A DNA stretch of 64,000 nt from Takakia lepidozioides. Lineage: Eukaryota; Streptophyta; Takakiopsida; Takakiales; Takakiaceae. Location: the NCBI GenBank assembly GCA_030704615.1, contig JAKLZA010000278.1, positions 62,001-126,000 of the forward strand, in the 5' to 3' direction. Shown one piece after another: positions 1 to 9,417 of the stretch; position 1 is the stretch's first letter, and every line of letters begins with the position of its first letter. The notes beneath the pieces were generated by a model. That model made no database searches. It was not told the DNA's origin and worked only from the letters and a program-made list of their open reading frames with translations. The position numbers were made by a program, and so were the translations under genes.

Positions 1-1279
1 TATGGGGTAACATATCCACTTTCTTCTGCAACTCTGGTCTTAGTCCACTCACAAACCAAGTCTTCTGTAAACCGGGTGCTGGTACTGCAGCCAGCTTTTT
101 CATCATCAATTCCATCTTCTCCATATACTCTTCAACAGTTTCATGCTTCTTCTGCTTCAGCTGTTGTAAACTTCCATACACTTCATCCTCAGTTTTACTT
201 GTCCTGAACCTATTTCGAAATGCTGTATTCAAGCCATTCCAGGTTAGGAAATGATTATCAGGGAATCTTGCATACCATTCACTTGCTTTCTTGATAAGTG
301 AACAAGGAAACAGTCTCATCTTGGCATCATCGCCATTCTCATTGTTCACTATACACATGTGCTCAAATTGGCTAATGTGTACATCGGGATCCCCTTTTCC
401 TGAATATATTGGAAAGGGTGGTTTTGCCCGTGTTGGTTGTAACGCCATCTGTGGCCCTACCTTCTGCCCACTGACAGGTGCTGGCACCCTTGCTGGTGCT
501 GGTCCTTCTGGACCTGTTGTTTTTGTGGTGGATCTTCCACCAAGTGGTGGCCCTTGAGCACTCCCTGCTTCTGGCCCCACGATATTCACAGTATTCCCAG
601 CTTCAGTTGCACTACTTCCCACACTCCCTGTCCCCCCAGAGCCAGATCCAGGCAGCCCGCCTGATCCCCCTGAGCCGACACCTTCGTTGGCCTGTGATCC
701 AAGTGCTCCACTTGATCCAGGTCCAACGGGTTGGGATGTCCTGGTTGTAGTCTCAACCTCAGCTGTTGGGTCTACTTCTTCATATTCTTCCTCTTCCAAT
801 TTCTTCTCTCTGTTTTCATCCTCCAAGTTCTGCCCTTGGGTTTCTTCTTCACTCATGTAACTCAACTGTAATGGTGTTGGAGAGTCTGAACTCTCCGTTG
901 GCTCTGCCACATCCTCATCTCCTTCTTCATCTTCTGCTTCAGAAACTGGAGTTCCTGCTTTTGGTGTTCCATGCCAACTCTTATCAAAGATTTCTGTCAA
1001 GTCTTTTATCCAAGGATGTACCTCAGATCTTTCACCTCGTGATTGATCTTCTTCCTGTACCAATTCCCTTAATCTTTCTTGCAAAGAAACAGAAGGAGTG
1101 GCATCCAACTCTAGTTCTTCCGGTATAGGTGATGCACTTTTTGATCTTGATGGTGTGAGAGGTCCAGATGATTCCCCTATGTCTATTCCTCTCTCCCAAA
1201 GATATGGATAATTAGCTTTCAGATAGCTTTCTCTTTTTGATGAATATCTTTGTCGTCTAGCTTCTCTTTCATCACTCAT
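1..1279 (-). CDS. Retrotransposon gag polyprotein, partial
   Basis: The reading frame is open for 426 codons from ATG 1279 to the window edge with no stop. The N-terminal part is charged (MSDEREARRQRYSSKRE), followed by an acidic stretch and a Gly/Ser/Pro/Thr-rich linker. The last 150 or so residues resemble the retrotransposon gag domain: a segment with FPCSLIKKASEWYARF, then FLTWNGLNTAFRNRF, then LQQLKQKKHETVEEYMEKME. The order of an aromatic 'W' helix, an 'F..RF' helix and a 'K....TVEEY' helix is typical of Ty3/gypsy gag. The protein would form the capsid shell of the particle. The zinc knuckle and pol would lie beyond the edge. Confidence 0.75.
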   Translation of the reverse strand, partial: MSDEREARRQRYSSKRESYLKANYPYLWERGIDIGESSGPLTPSRSKSASPIPEELELDATPSVSLQERLRELVQEEDQSRGERSEVHPWIKDLTEIFDKSWHGTPKAGTPVSEAEDEEGDEDVAEPTESSDSPTPLQLSYMSEEETQGQNLEDENREKKLEEEEYEEVDPTAEVETTTRTSQPVGPGSSGALGSQANEGVGSGGSGGLPGSGSGGTGSVGSSATEAGNTVNIVGPEAGSAQGPPLGGRSTTKTTGPEGPAPARVPAPVSGQKVGPQMALQPTRAKPPFPIYSGKGDPDVHISQFEHMCIVNNENGDDAKMRLFPCSLIKKASEWYARFPDNHFLTWNGLNTAFRNRFRTSKTEDEVYGSLQQLKQKKHETVEEYMEKMELMMKKLAAVPAPGLQKTWFVSGLRPELQKKVDMLPH

Positions 1280-1300
1280 GTCCCATGTCTTTCATTTCTT

Positions 1301-1996
1301 TTAATGTGGCAATAACCAAAACTCTCTTCTGTAATATCTCTCGTATATGCCTGGATTTCTTTCAAGCTTCAATGCACCCTTGGCTATACTTGAAGTCTCC
1401 GTTACCATATAACCATATGGCAAACAAGTCTGAAAAGCTGTTCTTGGTGTGAGTTTGATCCACAAAATATCCTTTGGAATCCAATTCTTTACCAGTACAA
1501 GCTCTTCATGCATATGAGTATAAACATTCACCTTTCTTTCTTCCCAGCCTTCAAACTCTACTCGTTTAATGGATAGCAACGCTATCACATAAACTAATGT
1601 TGGTAACCAACGTGCTCTTCCTCTACAGGCTACCTGATAAATCTTTATCACTCCTTTCTCCAGACCCCATTCTGGATCAGCATCATGCACTCGTTTAAGA
1701 ATATTTTCTTTACATCCGTCTGGCAATTCCAAGAACCTTTGAAAGAATTGTTTGGACAATCTTTCTTCCTTCGTTCCACAGGGAATTTGATTCACTTCAA
1801 ATTCTTTAATGGTCCAACCACCATGATCCCACCAGATGCCTGTCACATCTGGTTGTTCATGTCCCAGGTCCCCAGTATGGTCGCCAAATGTCGCGCGGCT
1901 TTTACTCACCCATCCCTTCGCTATCCGAGGCGGAAACTCCAAGATAGAAGAGTTGGAAATCTCTAAGTACTCAGCCCGCGCAGAACAATCAGTCAT
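1301..1996 (-). CDS. Unidentified 231-aa ORF upstream of gag
   Basis: This intact ORF from ATG 1996 ends 22 bases before the gag start, on the same strand, so it would lie in the 5' leader of the retrotransposon transcript. The protein is Trp- and Glu-rich with stretches such as GIWWDHGGWTIKEFEVN and KNWIPKDILWIKL. I recognise no domain, signal peptide or membrane segment. An additional ORF between the 5' LTR and gag is not standard for Ty3/gypsy elements. It could be an accessory protein, a captured host exon, or a separately transcribed gene into which the element inserted. The close fit to the gag start makes the first option the most natural. Confidence 0.45.
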   Translation of the reverse strand: MTDCSARAEYLEISNSSILEFPPRIAKGWVSKSRATFGDHTGDLGHEQPDVTGIWWDHGGWTIKEFEVNQIPCGTKEERLSKQFFQRFLELPDGCKENILKRVHDADPEWGLEKGVIKIYQVACRGRARWLPTLVYVIALLSIKRVEFEGWEERKVNVYTHMHEELVLVKNWIPKDILWIKLTPRTAFQTCLPYGYMVTETSSIAKGALKLERNPGIYERYYRREFWLLPH

Positions 1997-2499
1997 GACC
2001 TACAGCTAGTGTATCATGGGGGTGTTTCCTATTTGTTTCCTTTCCGCATTCATCTTAGCTACCTTACCATTGATAATTAAGTATCAGTTTGCTTCATCAA
2101 TTTATCGGTTTCCTTAACTCCTCCATTCAATCCACAGCTTCACTCAGATCTCTCTACACAGTGTGATTGTATCGTATAAGTATCAGATTATGATTTATCA
2201 GGTATCAGGCCGAATCCATTATGTCTCTAATCTGCTCTACAATATCACTCTAGCTTTGCATATAACAAGCTTCTACTAATCCTCTTTTCTCCTTCATCGT
2301 GCTCTCCGATCTCCGCTCCCGCCTGTCTCCGAAGTCCTCCCCGAATAATCCTCTTCCTATTCCCCGTTCTTCCCTTTATCCTCCTATCCGCGGTTCTAAC
2401 CGTTTCCCTCTCTAACCGTCGTATGTGAACTAACATGTTCCCTTCACTGGTGTTGTTCCCCACAGTCGTTCCCTGTCCTACTCTTCGTTCCCTATTATC

Positions 2500-2775
2500 G
2501 TGACAGCTGTGTCAAGCGGTGACTGGCTGTGTTTGGCTGTGTCGGGCTGTGACTGGCTGTGTGGGCTGTGTCTGCTGTGACGACTGTGACGGGCTGTGTG
2601 GGCTGTGTGGGCTGTGACGACTGTGACGGCTGTGTGGGCTGTGACGACTGTGACGGGCTGTGTTGGCTGTGTGGGCTGTGACGGCTGTGTGGGCTGTGTG
2701 GGCTGTGACGACTGTGACGGGCTGTGTTGGCTGTGTGGGCTGTGACTGCTGTGTCGGCTGTGTGGGCTATGTAAC
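2500..2775. repeat. GGCTGTG/GACTGTGAC minisatellite
   Basis: A tandem array of short variable units built from GGGCTGTG, GGCTGTGTGG and CGACTGTGACG, with longer units of roughly 60-70 bp visible as higher-order repeats. The minus strand is rich in CACAGCC and encodes a low-complexity His/Ser/Pro frame (2478-2834), which I regard as a by-product of the repeat. It lies inside the presumed LTR/leader of the retrotransposon. Confidence 0.8.
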
Positions 2776-2894
2776 CCCCTTCTACAGTGCGCTGCTGTCA
2801 CCCCTAAGGTTCCTGTTTGTCTCAGTCTGTGCAAAATTTAAGGGTACCCTACAGATCCCGTATAAGTGTCTAAGTCCCCTACAGTCCTCTAACA

Positions 2895-3854
2895 GTACTC
2901 CCGTAAGCTGTCTTACCAGGGCTTAGCTCATAATATCGGCATTCAGAAGTCCTTTAGATGCTCAGGTATCATCAAGGATGCCTTACTCTTCATACCCAAT
3001 CAATCAACCATACTATTGCTGGAGAAGATCATATCTGGCCAAGGGGGATTCATACCCCAAGGCTTTAAGTTCATCATTCCAGTTTGGAATGTGTTTGCTG
3101 CCTATCTGCCTGCAAGGCTCCTCAAAAAATATCGTCAGTACATCAGAATGAGAAGGTGAAACAGGAAAGGAGAAGGGTAGATGGTGTGTACAAAAACCAC
3201 TAAGTACACTGATCAGATAAAGAGAGGGAAGATATACATGTCATGTCAAGACATGGACAAGACCACTAAGGTCATTGTCATTGAAAGACAAAGCAGCCCT
3301 TTACAGGGCACCATCTAACAACCACTTCCATGTTTACCATCTCATTTGAATATCCCGTTACATTTCAGGGTATCTGAAAAAACAGGGTGGGAGGGTGGGA
3401 TTCTTGGTCAATCATATTGTGAAAGCACCATAGTTTGACATACAACGATCACCACCATACTTGCCGATTGTAACATCATTTCAAAAACCAGATTGCAGGT
3501 CTGGAGATAAATCTCGAGAGCCAAGCACATAGTACTTTAAATTGCAATTGAAACAGCAAGCCATACATGTCTTAAGCATTTGCCTGTTGACATAATGATT
3601 CCTCATTTTTTGTTGACATGGGTCAAGCCTTACATAATCCAGTTCTTGAGCCATTCATCTTCCTAAAAAGGCATCCTGTGTTGGCTTGAAACCGATCTAT
3701 CAGTGCCAAGACACATGCAAGATTCGTAAAGTAGAAACGGGGCTGAGTTTTTTCAGGCATATGCAGGCCTGGATTGGTATTCCGGGGCCTCATAAACAGC
3801 TCTGCCAGGGTAAAAAATAAATAACTCAGAATTCCAGGTCAATCATATCATGAA
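2895..3854 (+). repeat. 960-bp direct repeat, left member
   Basis: This block is repeated at 6601-7560 at a constant offset of 3706 bases. I found no mismatch on reading the two side by side. The left edge coincides with the LTR edge of the retrotransposon. The right edge is only where the other copy is cut by element E1, because copy A continues past 3854. Confidence 0.85.
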
Positions 3855-5990
3855 AGCACCATGGTTTAATAAAAAAATTCCCCTATACTTGCAGATTGTA
3901 CCTTCATTTCATAAACCAGATTGCAGGTCTGGAGATAACCTCCAAAACCAAGCCCTTCAAGCAACAAGTGTCGTTCTTGCTTAGTTTTATCTAAGTAAGA
4001 ATATCTCTACACCTAGCAAGGTGTATCATGACCAGGTTTAGGCCATGAAAAAGTATTTAAAACTGTCATGCTAGGCTACTTGCTGGACCATAAAGGTTAC
4101 TGTTTTAGAATCCAGTTTTTGAATAAGTCGCCTTCCCAAAAAAAACAGCCAGCCTGAAGGTATCATAGCATTGCAAATGCATGAGCAAGCATTACATGCA
4201 ATGACATGGCTTATTTGAGTCTCTGTAAGGAGCTGCAGGTCTGGAATGGAATTCCAGGACTTCATGATCAAAACTCTGCCAGGGTAGAAGGTTAGAAGCA
4301 CACAACACCTACTAGCAAGCATGTCTTGAAAATCAAAATTATGATGGGGCCAGGTCTGAAGGTGCTTCAGTGCCAAGTCATAGGCAAGACTTCTAACAAC
4401 ACAAAACACAGGGCTGAGTACCCTCAAGCAGATATGGGCCTGGAGTGGAATTCCAGGGCCTCATAAAAAGCTCTGCCAGTTAAAGAAAGGAACTCAGAAA
4501 CCCCTGTCCCCTATCATGCAATGAAATCACGGTGATATGAGAGCCTTGAAGAATGTTTGTTATCAGACAAGGTCTATCTTCTGATCCATCAAAGCCAAGG
4601 CCATGATGTTTCATTTCAGAGCCTAGTTTCCATGCAGCCAGAGTTATAGCTGTAGCCCTATACCTTTGTTGAAAACAGCCAGAGCCTTCAGTAGAGATTT
4701 TGTTTTCTATGAAGTCCCTTGTGTGTCTTAACTCCAAAACATGTAGAAGTGGTCATCAAGAACCAAAAACAAGGGTAAGGAGTAAGAAGGCGATCCTCAT
4801 TAGAGCAGACTTGAAGCCGTTTTGAGGCAGCAAGGTGGCAGATTTGAAACAGCAACTGGCATCGGCAGCTTCAGGCGGTAGCAACAATCCCTTATGCAAG
4901 AATCGGACTCTACAAGCTTCAAGAATTCAAGACAAGTGAAGACCCTCACCTGTGCCCGTCCCAAAAACCACCACATAAAGATGTGTGTTAGCGAGGATGC
5001 ATCAGGTGAGTGGCAGGTCTTCACAGTTGCTATCCATGTCAGTGCTGAATTCTAAAGCATGTACAGATCACAATTCAAGCAAGGGTAACCTCAAAAGACC
5101 TTGAGTGTTTGCGGTATGCCCTGCGCCATGGCGTCCAACAGATCGTCTCCAACAGAACACAATCACAGTAGAAGGGTTCACAGATAGAGAAGAGCTCGTA
5201 CAAAGTGAAAGAGCCATATGTAATATGTAGATAAATAGGGGTAGAGTACTTCCCAACGAGGAGTAAAAGCGCCGCTGCAATTAAAAAGAACCATGAGGGT
5301 CTGAGCAAAGCAATCATCGCTTTGTCACCTGCCAGAGAAGAATCTGCATGACCGCCAATGCGCATCCCAAGAGCCAGCCATCACGGGTACCATGCAGCAG
5401 TTGGGGAGCAGATTTACACGGCGCATCATCAAGGATCCCTGAAGCACGAGCTCTGTGCTGTGAAAGGTGTCGACCTGCTTAGGGCACAGATCCCCGATTT
5501 CTCATCCAGGGGGGATGAAAAGTCGCATTCTAGCAGGAGATGCACTGGTCAATGGATGACATCCATTAAAAAGGTAACTTTTAGGGTTAGGGTATAGGCT
5601 CAAGTTTAATAACTGCCATCATTTCTAATAAATGATGGTAAAATTACTCTCTCCTGGATTAAAATAGGTCACCATCGTTCATGGAATTCATCCCGTTTGG
5701 ATGAAAAAGGAGAAAACAAATGATAAACCAAGATTTATGCACAGCAAGGGTCATCATCCTAATAATTTCATCCATATTTGGATGAGAAAGGAGATTAGGA
5801 TGAAAAACCAAAATCTGCAGAGTAAGCGTCATCATCCTTCAAAAAATTCATCCAGTTTTGGATGAAAAGGGAATTGGGATGAACAACCAAATAACCAGCA
5901 TTAAAAAGGTTAAGGCCAGATGAAATCCAAAGAGTTATAGAGGGAGAGGGAGAGAGGGAGAGAGAGGGACCCACCAGCCAATCCCCTGGC
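2895..5990 (+). mobile_element. Repeat R1, copy A
   Basis: A long non-coding repeat. Its sequence reappears inverted at 36000-37945 (copy B) and, more diverged, in direct orientation at 38690-40890 (copy C). It contains internal partial duplications: the stretch around 3408-3560 recurs near 3838-3970, and TCTGCCAG(GG) recurs near 3797, 4276 and 4467. The right end (5480-5990) carries several imperfect dyads of the type TTCATCC-N5-GGATGAA and finishes in a GGGAGA microsatellite. Short ORFs in copies A and B look alike but are interrupted by indels, so I see no protected reading frame. The class of element is unknown. Confidence 0.65.
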
Positions 5991-5994
5991 ATGG

Positions 5995-6600
5995 CAGAAC
6001 CTTACGGAGTGAGTGTGGTATGCACTCACCCCGTAAGGGAGTGCATACCAAACCCCTTCTCATAAGGTTTCCCCTCTTCCATGTAGTTCTATCCTTAGAT
6101 TATATTATCCAAGGGAGTAGAATCCTACATCCTCTCTTCCTCCGGTCATGAATGAAACATTGGCATAAAGTGTATCATAGCAAGACTGGTATAGTATCAC
6201 GAGAAAAGAACAGAGAGTTCAGTGGTATACTTAGCTCTGGATAGGTACAAGTTTTTAGAAAATACCTTTCAGTTTCTCAATAAGCTCTCGCACAGGGAAG
6301 AACAGGCTAGGGAAGGAACCTCGTTCAAGGAACCTTGTCAAGATATAGCAGCAGCTCAGGTCTGTAGTACCATGCCTGTGATATAGACAAAACATCTTCT
6401 AGCAACAGATTAGAGTTGGGTATTTTTTTATGGTGCCACAAGGAGCGAAGCCATATCTAAGAGAAGTATAGAAGCACTTGATCAAAGGACTTGGTAGTCA
6501 CTCGATCATAAGGTATTTGATTCTGATATAAGGCATCGGCTACAAGGGACTAGCTAACAAAAGTAGTGTGCATTGACCGGATCAAGTATAAGGTGTACAC
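5995..6600. other. Non-coding DNA between R1 copies
   Basis: No gene recognised. The start contains an inverted pair around 6004-6044 (CTTACGGAGTGAGTGTGGTATGCACTC followed within a few bases by a reverse-complementary stretch), which could form a hairpin and may be a terminal structure. The right part (about 6540-6600) runs into the R1 duplicate and is presumably the R1 sequence missing from copy A because of the retrotransposon insertion. Confidence 0.4.
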
Positions 6601-7560
6601 GTACTCCCGTAAGCTGTCTTACCAGGGCTTAGCTCATAATATCGGCATTCAGAAGTCCTTTAGATGCTCAGGTATCATCAAGGATGCCTTACTCTTCATA
6701 CCCAATCAATCAACCATACTATTGCTGGAGAAGATCATATCTGGCCAAGGGGGATTCATACCCCAAGGCTTTAAGTTCATCATTCCAGTTTGGAATGTGT
6801 TTGCTGCCTATCTGCCTGCAAGGCTCCTCAAAAAATATCGTCAGTACATCAGAATGAGAAGGTGAAACAGGAAAGGAGAAGGGTAGATGGTGTGTACAAA
6901 AACCACTAAGTACACTGATCAGATAAAGAGAGGGAAGATATACATGTCATGTCAAGACATGGACAAGACCACTAAGGTCATTGTCATTGAAAGACAAAGC
7001 AGCCCTTTACAGGGCACCATCTAACAACCACTTCCATGTTTACCATCTCATTTGAATATCCCGTTACATTTCAGGGTATCTGAAAAAACAGGGTGGGAGG
7101 GTGGGATTCTTGGTCAATCATATTGTGAAAGCACCATAGTTTGACATACAACGATCACCACCATACTTGCCGATTGTAACATCATTTCAAAAACCAGATT
7201 GCAGGTCTGGAGATAAATCTCGAGAGCCAAGCACATAGTACTTTAAATTGCAATTGAAACAGCAAGCCATACATGTCTTAAGCATTTGCCTGTTGACATA
7301 ATGATTCCTCATTTTTTGTTGACATGGGTCAAGCCTTACATAATCCAGTTCTTGAGCCATTCATCTTCCTAAAAAGGCATCCTGTGTTGGCTTGAAACCG
7401 ATCTATCAGTGCCAAGACACATGCAAGATTCGTAAAGTAGAAACGGGGCTGAGTTTTTTCAGGCATATGCAGGCCTGGATTGGTATTCCGGGGCCTCATA
7501 AACAGCTCTGCCAGGGTAAAAAATAAATAACTCAGAATTCCAGGTCAATCATATCATGAA
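6601..7560 (+). repeat. 960-bp direct repeat, right member (truncated R1)
   Basis: Identical to 2895-3854. The sequence stops at 7560 where element E1 begins with GGGGGTTGCTATTCC; in copy A the same sequence simply continues (AGCACCATGG). This shows that E1 inserted into, or recombined with, an R1 copy. A short ORF (6566-6865) spans the left edge, but its matching part in copy A has no start, and I do not treat it as a gene. Confidence 0.85.
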
Positions 7561-7625
7561 GGGGGTTGCTATTCCATGAGCTCATGAGCGGTGAGCTCAT
7601 GAGCTCATGAGCGGGCATGGCTAAC
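7561..7625. repeat. Left terminal inverted repeat of E1
   Basis: GGGGGTTGCTATTCCATGAGC followed by several overlapping GAGCTCATGAGC copies, themselves palindromic. The reverse complement of 28030-28054 matches the first 21 bases with about two differences, and that of 21233-21253 matches less closely. Confidence 0.6.
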
Positions 7626-7814
7626 CCATGAGCCGCAAAGTAACACACTTCGAATTTCGGCAGATTTTTTTCGGGCCAAAAACTATAAAATAATCAAAAA
7701 TCGAAGATTTCCGCGCTCATGCTGGAATTACTCCGCTCATGAGTACCAGTGTACGCTCATGACTTGGAGCCCAGGCTCATGGACCGCCAGGCCAGGTCAT
7801 AGAATAACAGAATT

Positions 7815-8300
7815 CTGGGCAATAACGGCACCGAAATTATCCCAGAGGCAGAGACGCAAGCGGAATTAGGATCCGGGTTTGCAGACTCCGAAAACGCAAT
7901 GGCGACCTATAACCGTGGATAGTACTATTGCAGAAGTGCAGGATGGTTGGTTATAACGAGGCCGTAATTGGGAACAGGAAAAGAAATAGCGCGCTGAAGG
8001 CTCGGGAGTGAAGCCAACAACGGTGAAAGTAATTGGGCTCTGCCAACCAAATACCCGGCTGCATCCTCCGGAATGCAGGCGATAACGGCGCCGAAATGGG
8101 CCCCGGAAACCAAATACTCGGCTGAAGCCACCGGAGAGCAGCCGATAACGGCGCCGAAATTGGGTCCGGAAACCAAATACCCGGCTGAAGGCTGGGGATT
8201 GCAACCAATAACGGCGCCGAAATTGACCTGCGGAAACAAAATTCTCGGCTGAAGCTTCCGCACTCCATGTAATAACGGCGCCGAAATTGGGCGTCGGAGA
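7815..8300. repeat. GGCGCCGAAATT motif cluster, left end of E1
   Basis: At least five copies of ATAACGGCGCCGAAATT or close variants, near 7822, 8085, 8143, 8207 and 8271, spaced about 60 bp apart in the later part. These share the GGCGCCGAAATT right half of the central E1 palindrome, while the left half is ATAAC rather than AATTTC. They lie directly upstream of the 183-aa ORF. Confidence 0.8.
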
Positions 8301-8409
8301 GCAAATACCCGCCTTACGGTGAGGGAGGCCTTGCTCTCATTTTGCTCTTCACTCTTCTCTGTTGTGCCCATGTCCTCCCTGCTTTGAGTTCGTGTTGTGT
8401 CGTGAGGCC

Positions 8410-8961
8410 ATGTCGTGCCCGAATCACATCTATCGACGCCAGACGGGAGTCATTTTCCCGAAAGCAGACGACATCATTGTCTTCCTGGATGTTTACAGGG
8501 AAGATCCTCGACTTGTCCAGCTGAGAGCAATGGAGTTTCTTCCAGGATTGCACGACTCTCCTGGACCCCGGCTGGGGAGCAGGTGGTTCCTACGCATCAT
8601 GGACCTGGACTTTCCGCATGTGTGGGAGCCGAACAGATCACGCACAGCGTTGCTGTATCGCTGGAATTGTTGCGAGTGGACGTATGATGAGTGCATAGGT
8701 GAAAACTTTACGCGTGGACGGACTGGCTCGGAAAGTGGGGACATTCTCTTCAGTTATGAGGATGAGGAGGAGGGGAACACAGGGCCCACTGTGAAAATGT
8801 CCTTCTACCAAGGGGGCGCTATCGATAAACACGACATCCTCGTTAGTTTCAACCGGGCGACAGAAACCACTGACATTTTGTTCAAATATAGGCACCCGGT
8901 CACTCAGGAGGTCCTTGAGAGGCCAGTTCGAGTTCCTTCTTCTTGGGCGAGGGGACCATAG
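8410..8961 (+). CDS. Unknown E1-encoded protein, 183 aa
   Basis: The ATG at 8410 is the first one in frame; an open frame continues 48 bases further upstream from a GTG. The protein has a mixed composition with an acidic central turn (SYEDEEEGNTGP) and aromatic-rich segments (RWNCCEWTYDEC). I recognise no domain. It lies 0.85 kb inside the left end of E1, right after the motif cluster at 7815-8300, and is transcribed in the same direction as the methyltransferase-like gene. Its place suggests an element accessory protein, for example a DNA-binding or regulatory factor, but nothing in the sequence proves that. Confidence 0.5.
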   Translation: MSCPNHIYRRQTGVIFPKADDIIVFLDVYREDPRLVQLRAMEFLPGLHDSPGPRLGSRWFLRIMDLDFPHVWEPNRSRTALLYRWNCCEWTYDECIGENFTRGRTGSESGDILFSYEDEEEGNTGPTVKMSFYQGGAIDKHDILVSFNRATETTDILFKYRHPVTQEVLERPVRVPSSWARGP

Positions 8962-9417
8962 GTCTTGCATGCTAGAGTAGACATGTTTCAACTTGCTGAC
9001 ACTCATGGCACATACATTTTCATTCAGAAATCAAGCAGCTTCCCTGTGCCATATGGGGAATATACAGGCTTCGATAATCTTCTGTTAATGTTATTTGCAA
9101 TTCACTGCCAGTATGCTGGGACGTGTCCTTTGTCGTATGGATTGCTGTTTGCACAAGGTGCAGTATGCAAATGCTGGAATGTGCAGTAGGACCCTTCCCA
9201 CTGGGACACAGAACTAGCAATCTTGTAAAGGCATCACATTTGCAGAACAGTAACAATGTATTTGTAGCAAATTGGAGTCTTCTCATAAAGGTGGACGAAA
9301 TTCACATGTAGCCATGGCGATGCGGCACCACCAAGTGTATAATTCCTCACAAAAAAATAGGGTGCAAGAAGATGAATGTAATATAATTGCCACTAACTCC
9401 TTCCCGAATGTGGAATG

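Larger units (their letters stand above)
1..2894 (-). mobile_element. Ty3/gypsy-like LTR retrotransposon, 5' part only
   Basis: The element runs leftwards out of the window. From right to left it shows a probable 5' LTR and leader (about 2000-2894), an extra ORF (1301-1996) and a gag ORF still open at position 1. The outer edge is placed at 2894 because the minus strand there begins TGTTAG, the TG expected of an LTR. The next base, 2895, falls inside repeat R1 sequence that continues without a break in the other R1 copy at 6601, so R1 was probably the insertion target. I found no convincing primer-binding site, so the inner LTR edge is not set. Pol and the 3' LTR lie outside the window. Confidence 0.6.

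Noticed and set aside
2478-2834. 118-aa His/Ser/Thr/Pro-rich minus-strand ORF
   Set aside because: It is the translation of the CTGTGAC minisatellite. Low complexity and both strands open are repeat effects.
4480-5365. Short minus-strand ORFs (85, 74, 70 and 96 aa) in R1 copy A with look-alikes in copy B
   Set aside because: The similarity follows DNA similarity. Frame-breaking indels between the copies show no protection of a protein.
6566-6865. 99-aa ORF over the R1 duplicate
   Set aside because: Most of it lies in the repeat. Copy A has no matching start and no domain is seen, so it is probably chance or a tiny remnant.
7866-8371. Three overlapping minus-strand ORFs of 112-148 aa
   Set aside because: They translate the regularly spaced GGCGCC motif cluster (repeats of SAPLL, RRRYR, GAVIGC), a repeat artefact.
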